6,914 bases of DNA from an uncultured Caryophanales bacterium (GTDB lineage: Bacteria; Bacillota_I; Bacilli_A; RFN20; CAG-288): the NCBI GenBank assembly GCA_937896065.1, contig CALBLI010000016.1:1-6914 (forward strand), in the 5' to 3' direction. Made by a program: the position numbers and the translations under genes. The stretch's first letter is position 1, and each line of letters opens with the position of its first letter. The notes under the pieces were generated by a model. It was not told where the DNA came from. It saw only the letters and a program-made list of their open reading frames with translations, and did not search any database. This document shows positions 1 through 5,276 of the stretch, one piece after another.

Positions 1-55
1 AATGTTTATCGATAAATTTCTAAAAAAATTATTTGTTGCTACAAAAGTCAGGTAT
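1..55. repeat. Left terminal inverted repeat (55 bp, perfect)
   Basis: Bases 1-55 are identical, with no mismatch, to the reverse complement of 6860-6914. Identity stops at base 56 (C here, A in the other copy). The repeat contains a 12-bp perfect palindrome, TTTATCGATAAA (5-16), an A7 run, and an inner end reading GTTGCTACAAAAGTCAGG. It begins at the first base of the window, so it may extend further outward. No transposase or recombinase gene accompanies it here. Possible identities are an inversion site, the end of an insertion sequence lying outside the window, or a duplicated gene end. The GTTGC-containing inner end is faintly reminiscent of IS30-family ends, but that is from memory and weak. 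Confidence 0.97.
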
Positions 56-56
56 C

Positions 57-87
57 ATGAGTAGTTTGTTTAATAACCAGTACTCAT
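57..87. repeat. Hairpin just inside the left repeat
   Basis: ATGAGTA (57-63) is the exact reverse complement of TACTCAT (81-87), with a 17-nt spacer. It starts two bases inside the terminal repeat. The right arm covers the place where a -35 element would sit for the promoter at 98-108, so it could be an operator or affect initiation. A 7-bp AT-rich arm can arise by chance, so function is inferred only. Confidence 0.4.
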
Positions 88-97
88 ATTTTACTAT

Positions 98-108
98 TAT
101 GGTATAAT
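98..108 (+). promoter_or_regulatory. Extended -10 promoter for the glycosyltransferase operon
   Basis: TATGGTATAAT combines a perfect TATAAT hexamer (103-108) with the TRTGN extension (98-102) used by Gram-positive extended -10 promoters. No convincing -35 hexamer lies 16-18 bp upstream, which an extended -10 can tolerate. Transcription would begin near 114-116, only about 6-8 nt before the first start codon at 122, giving a nearly leaderless mRNA. It is the only good promoter seen ahead of the four co-oriented genes. Confidence 0.6.
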
Positions 109-121
109 TTTAACTAGAATT

Positions 122-1072
122 ATGAAAAATATTTTTAAATATCTATTGAGAACACCTTTCTCTATCAATCTTAGCAGAAATTTAAAACATTACTATGCTT
201 TAAAATATAAACAAACAAATAAGCTCAAATATTTTTTACTTGCTAGCAAATATAAGGGCAAACAATTGAATCAAACAATGAAACTCATTGATAGAAATTA
301 TTCACATTTATTAAATTTAAAAGTTGATGATAATTATATTAATGAAACTTCCAAAATATATGTTATTTGGTTACAAGGTGAAGATAAGATGACCTCTTTA
401 TCTAAATTTTGTTATCAATCAATTTTAAAAAACAGTGGAGATAAAGAAGTTAAATTAGTAACTCTTGATAATTTAAAAGAATTTAATATTTCACTTCCTG
501 ATTTTATATTTAAAAATTTAAAAAATGGGAAACTATCATATACTAATGTTGCTGATTTAATAAGAATTATGCTTCTTGCAAGGCACAAAGGAATATACAT
601 GGATTTAACTATTTATTTATTTAAACAAATAGATGAGTCTTTGTTTGACTTACCATATGTATCGATAAATTCTAATAGAATCTTTAAAAATCCATATAAT
701 CTAGCCAATTTTGATACAATGAATTTTGGACAGGTTTATTTTTTGGGAGGAACTAGTCCACGATTATATAAACTCGTTGAAATAGTGATGCTTGATTATA
801 TAAAAAAACATCATAAATTGCCTTTCTATGAATTTTTATATTATGTAATCGAATATTTTTATTTAAATGATGAAAATATTAGAAATAAAATTAACCAGTT
901 GCCCACAAATAATAGTGACTGTGAAATTTTATCTAACTATTTAGATGAAAATGATGTTATTAATTATTCTTCAAAGATTAACGATGATACTTTCTTTATA
1001 AAATTATCAAATAAAGCCAGCTATTCTAATGATTTTAATAAAATCATTGAAATGATTGATAACAAATTGTAA
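122..1072 (+). CDS. Capsular polysaccharide synthesis glycosyltransferase (PF05704 / GT32-like)
   Basis: A 316-residue cytoplasmic protein predicted to transfer a sugar to the growing lipid-linked repeat unit. The domain opens with IYVIWLQGEDKM (79-90), matching the family's 'PKxIWxxWxxG' strand, and continues with ADLIRIMLLARHKGIYMDLT (144-163), where D145, R148 and D161 match the conserved 'D-x-x-R ... GGxWxD' nucleotide-sugar and metal-binding core. The usual GG before the aspartate is K156-G157, a mild departure. There is no Shine-Dalgarno sequence before ATG 122. I keep this start because residues 53-65 (MKLIDRNYSHLLN) line up with residues 41-53 of the paralogue at 1868, so the N-terminal region is shared; starting at the next Met (M53) would cut it off. 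It is the first gene of the operon, 21 bp before the DUF4422 gene. Donor and acceptor cannot be read from sequence. Confidence 0.85.
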   Translation: MKNIFKYLLRTPFSINLSRNLKHYYALKYKQTNKLKYFLLASKYKGKQLNQTMKLIDRNYSHLLNLKVDDNYINETSKIYVIWLQGEDKMTSLSKFCYQSILKNSGDKEVKLVTLDNLKEFNISLPDFIFKNLKNGKLSYTNVADLIRIMLLARHKGIYMDLTIYLFKQIDESLFDLPYVSINSNRIFKNPYNLANFDTMNFGQVYFLGGTSPRLYKLVEIVMLDYIKKHHKLPFYEFLYYVIEYFYLNDENIRNKINQLPTNNSDCEILSNYLDENDVINYSSKINDDTFFIKLSNKASYSNDFNKIIEMIDNKL

Positions 1073-1080
1073 ATATTATA

Positions 1081-1086
1081 AAGGAG
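1081..1086 (+). promoter_or_regulatory. Strong ribosome binding site for the DUF4422 gene
   Basis: AAGGAG lies 7 nt before ATG 1094, in the 21-bp gap after the first gene's stop. It is the best Shine-Dalgarno match in the window and fixes the start of the second gene. It contrasts with the first gene, wzy and wzx, which have none. Confidence 0.9.
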
Positions 1087-1093
1087 CTAAATT

Positions 1094-1864
1094 ATGTCTA
1101 AAATTGATATCATAGTCGTTTCTCATAAAAAATATAAAACACCATCTTTTTTTATTTATTTTCCTATTGAAGTAGGAGCTAGTAGTAGAGAAGAGCATTT
1201 CTTTGAATTAAAAGATAACACAGGTGATAATATTTCTGATAAAAATCCATATTATTGTGAATTAACTGGTTTATATTGGGCTTATAAAAATTTAGATGAT
1301 TATGATGTGCTAGGACTTGTTCATTATCGAAGATATTTTATGAAAAATAATTTTTGCTTAAGAAAAAATCTAAATAATGTAATTACTGAGAAACAAATAA
1401 ATAAAATATTGAGTTCAAAAGATATTATTTTACCTAAAAAGAGACATTATTACATAGAAACTAATTATTCACATTATATTCATTCCCATCCTAAAGAACC
1501 ATTAGATAAAACAAGAAATATAATTAAAAAATTCTATCCTGATTATCTATCTTCTTTTGATAAACATATGAAAAAAAGAAGTGGCCATTATTTCAATATG
1601 TTTATTGCTAAAAAAGAAATTATCGTTCCTTTTTTAGACTGGATGTTTGATATCTTATTTAAACTTGAAAAAGAAGTAGATATTTCATCTTATTCAACAT
1701 ATGATCAAAGAGTATACGGATTTGTTTCTGAGCTTCTTCTTGATGTTTATTGTTTAAAAAATAATTTACGAATCAAGAATCAAAAATATTTATTCTTTGA
1801 AAAGCAGAATTGGTTTAAGAAGATATCAAATTTTATAAGTAGAAAATTTAAAAAGAAAGATTAA
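1094..1864 (+). CDS. DUF4422 family predicted glycosyltransferase
   Basis: A 256-residue protein matching the DUF4422 family (PF14393), found in bacterial capsule and exopolysaccharide clusters and usually regarded as a glycosyltransferase. Family landmarks are in order: N-terminal strand IDIIVVSHKKY (4-14), DNTGDNIS (41-48), NPYYCELTGLYWAYKN (51-66), the signature GLVHYRRYF (74-82), an ILPKKRHYY segment (112-120) and HYFNMFIAKKEI (165-176), followed by a helical C-terminal part with RVYGFVSELLLDVY (206-219). It appears full length for the family. No signal peptide or transmembrane segment is visible; the C-terminus is lysine-rich. The start is set by AAGGAG 7 nt upstream. Three bases separate its stop from the next start, so the two are co-translated. 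The sugar transferred is unknown. Confidence 0.9.
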   Translation: MSKIDIIVVSHKKYKTPSFFIYFPIEVGASSREEHFFELKDNTGDNISDKNPYYCELTGLYWAYKNLDDYDVLGLVHYRRYFMKNNFCLRKNLNNVITEKQINKILSSKDIILPKKRHYYIETNYSHYIHSHPKEPLDKTRNIIKKFYPDYLSSFDKHMKKRSGHYFNMFIAKKEIIVPFLDWMFDILFKLEKEVDISSYSTYDQRVYGFVSELLLDVYCLKNNLRIKNQKYLFFEKQNWFKKISNFISRKFKKKD

Positions 1865-1867
1865 ATT

Positions 1868-2800
1868 ATGAGTGTATTTTCAAAAATTAGAGATTATCAA
1901 AAAACATATGGTTTTTTTAAAGCAATACCTATTATTTTAAAACGAAAAAAAGATAATAAAGCAGCTAAAGAAGATATGGCTAAATTGGTTCCTTTTATTG
2001 ATAAAGAGTATTCCCAATTAATTGAAAAATATAAAAATGTAAAAGTAATGGATAGTATTCCAAAAAGAATATTCTTTTTTTGGTATGATGGAATTAATAA
2101 TATGCCTGATATTCCACGCATGTGCTATAAACAGATTCAAAAATTATATTCAAACGATTATGAAATAATATTTATTGATAAAAACAACTATAAAAATTAT
2201 GTGACAATTAATCCAGACTTTGAAGTCAAATTTAATAAAAATGAAATAAAAATACAGCACTTTGCAGATGTTTTACGTTTCTATCTTATGAATCAATTAG
2301 GTGGCATTTGGGTTGATTCGACTGTTTATTTACCAAGCAAAATTGATTTTTGCCCCATAAATATGGATGGTTATTATACTTTAATTACTAAAAGCACTAA
2401 AAACTTTTTCAGCTATAAAAACAACTTTACGTGTTGGAATAGTTTTCTTTTTGGGCTTTCTAAAAATCATCCAATTTCTAATGCCATGATTGATCTTTTT
2501 ACAAAATATTTGCTTACAAATAATCAAGCACCAATTTATTTTTTAATGGACTCTTTTCTTACTCTATTACAAATTAATAACATTTCTTGTGACATAATGA
2601 ATAGATTTGCTGTAAAAAACGAATTGAATTATGACCCATTTTATTTATCTAATAATTTATCTTCAATTGGAGATAATAGTAGATTAGCAAAAGCAACTAA
2701 TGGCCCACAAAAACTTAATTGGAGAATATCAATCAATAAATTTAAGTCTACATCTTTAATACAAAAAATATATAATGAGGTTAGTGAAAATGAAAATTAG
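1868..2800 (+). CDS. Capsular polysaccharide synthesis glycosyltransferase (PF05704 type)
   Basis: A 310-residue predicted cytoplasmic glycosyltransferase with the textbook core of the capsular polysaccharide synthesis family: IPKRIFFFWYDG (64-75), NNMPDIPRMCYKQI (77-90), and HFADVLRFYLMNQLGGIWVD (131-150) followed by STVYL. D134, R137, G145-G146 and D150 are the expected nucleotide-sugar and metal-site residues. QKLNWR near the C-terminus (281-286) fits a typical late motif. The N-terminal 60 residues are basic and helical. It is a distant paralogue of the first gene in the operon and keeps the GG that the first gene has lost. A purine-rich stretch, AAAAGAAAGA (1851-1860), 7 nt before ATG 1868 serves as a weak ribosome binding site inside the previous gene's end. 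Its own end overlaps the next gene by 11 bp, which implies translational coupling. Specificity is not predictable. Confidence 0.88.
   Translation: MSVFSKIRDYQKTYGFFKAIPIILKRKKDNKAAKEDMAKLVPFIDKEYSQLIEKYKNVKVMDSIPKRIFFFWYDGINNMPDIPRMCYKQIQKLYSNDYEIIFIDKNNYKNYVTINPDFEVKFNKNEIKIQHFADVLRFYLMNQLGGIWVDSTVYLPSKIDFCPINMDGYYTLITKSTKNFFSYKNNFTCWNSFLFGLSKNHPISNAMIDLFTKYLLTNNQAPIYFLMDSFLTLLQINNISCDIMNRFAVKNELNYDPFYLSNNLSSIGDNSRLAKATNGPQKLNWRISINKFKSTSLIQKIYNEVSENEN
2777..2780 (+). promoter_or_regulatory. Ribosome binding site that sets the GT2 start at 2790
   Basis: GAGG lies 9 nt before ATG 2790, inside the end of the preceding gene. An in-frame upstream ATG at 2775 would add MRLVK but overlaps this site and lacks one of its own. 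The GT2 fold also begins directly with MKISIVIPCYN, so 2790 is the better start. Confidence 0.75.
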
Positions 2801-3800
2801 TATAGTAATTCCATGCTATAATTCCGAAAAAACAATACTAAGCACTTTAAGTTCGATACAAAATCAAACATATGATGATTTTGAAGTCATTATAGTTAAT
2901 GATGGGTCAACAGACAATTCAAGAAAATTAATTGAAGATTTTATAAAAAATGATAGTCGTTTCAAATTAATTAATAATACTAATAGAGGTGTTTCAAAAT
3001 CAATTTCATTAGGCGTTAAAGCAGCTACTGGTGACGTAATTGCTGAAATAGATTCTGATGATACCGCAAATAGAGTTTTACTTGAAACTATCTCAAACAA
3101 TATAGGCAACTATGATATCATTGCATATGGATTTAAAAAAATTAATAGTAAAAGCAAAGTGTTATCAGAGGTTCATCTAAAAAATAAAACTTACGATACA
3201 GAAGATGAATTAAAAGCATTACTAAACAATTATTATTTCATGAACAATTCTTTTTCAGCTTTTCAATTGATCACTGTTTATAAGTGGGCCTTAGCTTGCA
3301 AAAAAGAAATTGTTCTTCAAATCATAGATGAATATGAACGTCTTAATTATACTTTATATGAGGATTACATATACATATCTTCAGCTTTAGCAAAAGCCAA
3401 AAGTGTAAAAACAATTGATTTTTTAGGAATTAATTATTTGCAAACCAAGAAGTCACATTCACACTCAAATCAAAAAAACTATTTAGACTTATTGAATCTA
3501 AGAAAAAAAATGAGAGAATATATAAATCAATATGTGAATGAAAACGGGCTCAACATTGACTCATTTAAAACAATGGAATTCGATGTGTCAAAATTTTACT
3601 TCTCAAGATTTGTTAAAAATAATTCCTTTAAAGAAAGTAAAACTTTTTTCAAAAAGCTAAGAAACGACAAAACATATCAAGAACAGATAAAATCTGTTAA
3701 TACCTCTTTAGAAAGTAAGAAAAGAAAATTATATTTTTGTTTCCTAAAGCACAATATGTTTTTACCAATTTATGTTGCTTTTAAATTGTTTAATTTTTGA
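2790..3800 (+). CDS. GT2 family glycosyltransferase
   Basis: A 336-residue inverting GT-A glycosyltransferase (PF00535). It opens with KISIVIPCYNSEKTI (2-16), then FEVIIVNDGSTDNS (31-44), which binds the nucleotide of the sugar donor, NRGVSKSISLGVKAATGDVI (65-84) and the metal-binding D88-S-D90-D91. E191-D192 in TLYEDYIYISSAL is a good candidate for the catalytic base motif. Residues beyond about 220 are charged and helical, with SHSHS at 222-226, and may form an acceptor-binding extension. No clear membrane anchor is seen apart from a modestly hydrophobic last 20 residues (MFLPIYVAFKLFNF). It is the last gene of the four-transferase operon. Its start overlaps the preceding gene by 11 bp and its stop overlaps the oppositely oriented wzy by 11 bp. 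It would add one sugar of the repeat unit; which one is unknown. Confidence 0.92.
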   Translation: MKISIVIPCYNSEKTILSTLSSIQNQTYDDFEVIIVNDGSTDNSRKLIEDFIKNDSRFKLINNTNRGVSKSISLGVKAATGDVIAEIDSDDTANRVLLETISNNIGNYDIIAYGFKKINSKSKVLSEVHLKNKTYDTEDELKALLNNYYFMNNSFSAFQLITVYKWALACKKEIVLQIIDEYERLNYTLYEDYIYISSALAKAKSVKTIDFLGINYLQTKKSHSHSNQKNYLDLLNLRKKMREYINQYVNENGLNIDSFKTMEFDVSKFYFSRFVKNNSFKESKTFFKKLRNDKTYQEQIKSVNTSLESKKRKLYFCFLKHNMFLPIYVAFKLFNF

Positions 3801-5214
3801 TTATTAAAGTATTTTGACTAAAAACATATGCTTGTATTTCTTTAGAAAGTAGTACATTTATTTTTTCTTCGTTCAAGCTTGTGATAATTAGTAAATACAT
3901 GATTATTGAATAAGGAGTGTACATAAACATTAGTATAGCACCAGTAAATGTATAAATTGCAATCAGAGAAAATAATCCAATTATTTTAGATGAATTTTTA
4001 AATTTAAAATTAAAAAATAATGATTTGTAAATCTTAAAAAATAAAAAAGCACCTATTAAACCAACGTTGCTCAAAAAAGTTAAAAAGCCGCTATGAGCAT
4101 AACTTACTCCAAGTCCTATTCCAAATAATGGGTACTTAGCAAAATTAACGAGTGCTATATAAATCGAATACATTCTTATTACTTCAGAAGTTGCAGGTAG
4201 ATTTGAAATTCCTAGTTTGAACAAACTTAAGTAATTGATAATTTGATTTGCTCTGTCACCAAATAAGATAAGTGCAATAGCTATACAAAGCATCAAAGAA
4301 CCAATTATTACAAAAAAAGCTACATTTTTATTTTTTATCAAAATCAAAGGTAATAGCATAAGTAAAATAGCAACATAAATAAGTCCGCCCATGGAACCAG
4401 AAAGTAAATTAAACGCAATCAATAAGATGGTATTAAACAAATGGCTTTTCTTTTTGTCTCTATTGTAAATAGATAGTTCATTCAGTGATAAAAATAAAAA
4501 TAATAATGTTGTTGCTGATGGTTCAGCAAGTAGTAATAGCGGACTATAAAGCCCCATTACTTTTCTAGGGCTTAGATAAGATGATGTAACATCACCATTT
4601 AAAAAAGTTACTAATTGTTCTCTAATTTCTAAATTATGTGCAAAATTATACATAAAAAATTCAACAATATATAAAATCACAGTCAAGCACAAAAAAGAGC
4701 TGATCTGTTTATTCATTGTTTTTAAATATTTTTGAGAAAAAATTAATGAAAAAGCGTATAAATTTATAAACCAAATAGCGAATCTGCCCAACATACCAAT
4801 AAATTGATGCATATTAAAGTAAACAAATGATAAATCTTGTCGATCCCAGAATCTTTGATCCCAGAATTCGTTGTACGATAATCCATAAACACCGGTATGA
4901 GAATTAGATAAAAAAGCTGAAATAATTATAGCACATAAACATATAAGTAGCTGTTTGATAGGATTCATGTTTAAATTATGTATATTTTTCAAAATAACAA
5001 AGCAAGAAAAGCAAAGTAATATCAATGATGAGAATATTAAATATTCTATTTTTGTATTTCCAATTTTCACAACATACCCAACATTTATAAATAAATCTAG
5101 CGTCGATAATGTTGTAAACATAATTATGTAATTTTTCTTATAATCGTTGATATTTTTTAAAAAAAGAAAAAAAATAACAACAACATAGAAAGCACCTGCT
5201 ATTGTAAATTTCAT
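3790..5214 (-). CDS. wzy: Wzy-type polysaccharide repeat-unit polymerase
   Basis: A 474-residue integral membrane protein with about 11-12 hydrophobic segments (roughly 3-20, 29-48, 57-75, 86-102, 141-160, 171-190, 213-235, two in 251-283, 289-317, 376-393, two in 411-446). It is predicted to polymerise flipped repeat units on the outer face of the membrane. Features of O-antigen polymerase/ligase-like proteins are LLLAEPSATTL (217-227), with the E221-P-S motif, and a late extracytoplasmic loop (about 319-375) with R337 and the GIGLGVSYAHSGFLTFLSN run (365-383; H374), followed by GLIG. The first extracytoplasmic loop holds a tandem 5-residue repeat, RFWDQ-type, at 117-125. Wzy proteins are highly divergent, so the call rests on topology, motifs and context. 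ATG 5214 has no Shine-Dalgarno sequence. It is the only leftward gene, convergent with GT2 and divergent from wzx. Confidence 0.82.
   Translation of the reverse strand: MKFTIAGAFYVVVIFFLFLKNINDYKKNYIIMFTTLSTLDLFINVGYVVKIGNTKIEYLIFSSLILLCFSCFVILKNIHNLNMNPIKQLLICLCAIIISAFLSNSHTGVYGLSYNEFWDQRFWDRQDLSFVYFNMHQFIGMLGRFAIWFINLYAFSLIFSQKYLKTMNKQISSFLCLTVILYIVEFFMYNFAHNLEIREQLVTFLNGDVTSSYLSPRKVMGLYSPLLLLAEPSATTLLFLFLSLNELSIYNRDKKKSHLFNTILLIAFNLLSGSMGGLIYVAILLMLLPLILIKNKNVAFFVIIGSLMLCIAIALILFGDRANQIINYLSLFKLGISNLPATSEVIRMYSIYIALVNFAKYPLFGIGLGVSYAHSGFLTFLSNVGLIGAFLFFKIYKSLFFNFKFKNSSKIIGLFSLIAIYTFTGAILMFMYTPYSIIMYLLIITSLNEEKINVLLSKEIQAYVFSQNTLIIKN
4842..4867. repeat. Short tandem duplication inside wzy
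   Basis: GATCCCAGAAT occurs at 4842-4852 and again at 4857-4867, exactly 15 bp apart, so the reading frame is kept. On the coding strand it yields FWDQR followed by FWDRQ in the first predicted extracytoplasmic loop. It looks like a small in-frame duplication. Confidence 0.75.
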
Positions 5215-5230
5215 GTTTTTTTATTATAAT
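5202..5230 (+). promoter_or_regulatory. Rightward promoter for wzx
   Basis: TTGTAA (5202-5207) and TATAAT (5225-5230) are separated by an optimal 17 bp. The -35 matches 4 of 6 consensus positions and the -10 matches all 6. The -35 lies inside the first codons of the oppositely oriented wzy. Predicted initiation near 5236-5238 falls after the first in-frame ATG of wzx (5235), which argues for the downstream ATG at 5277. Confidence 0.65.
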
Positions 5231-5251
5231 TCACATGAATTATAAAAGCAA
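5223..5251 (-). promoter_or_regulatory. Possible leftward promoter for wzy
   Basis: Read leftward, TTGCTT (5251-5246) and TATAAT (5228-5223) are 17 bp apart. The -10 is perfect but the -35 matches only 3 of 6. Initiation near 5216 would put the wzy start codon (5214) at the very 5' end of the mRNA. A second leftward TATAAT (5244-5239) would give a leader of about 18 nt but has no -35 partner. Either way wzy would be translated without a Shine-Dalgarno sequence. Confidence 0.4.
5224..5245. promoter_or_regulatory. 22-bp palindrome between wzy and wzx, candidate operator
   Basis: TTATAATTCA (5224-5233) and TGAATTATAA (5236-5245) are perfect inverted copies separated by CA. The element covers the -10 hexamers of both divergent promoters, so a dimeric regulator bound here could control wzy and wzx together. 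The symmetry may partly reflect two AT-rich -10 boxes back to back. No regulator gene is present in the window. Confidence 0.6.
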
Positions 5252-5276
5252 ATTTAATAATTCTTTTTTGAAAATT

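Noticed and set aside
57..107. 16-codon ORF starting at ATG 57 inside the left repeat's flank
   Set aside because: Its only upstream AGG is 4 nt from the ATG, it overlaps the operon promoter, and it runs through the hairpin; nothing supports translation.
415..600. Leftward ORF opposite the first glycosyltransferase gene
   Set aside because: It lies wholly inside a gene with clear family motifs and has no start signal or recognisable domain; a reverse-strand shadow. The same applies to the leftward ORFs at 1897-2121, 2864-3109 and 5843-6094.
660..676. Resemblance of ATCGATAAATTCTAA (661-675) to part of the terminal repeat (8-23)
   Set aside because: It differs by a one-base gap, is short, lies in the coding frame of the first gene and is AT-rich; most likely chance.
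3780..3830. Bidirectional terminator between GT2 and wzy
   Set aside because: Only a 5-bp all-A/T stem (AAATT and AATTT around 3783-3796) can be formed, too weak to call.
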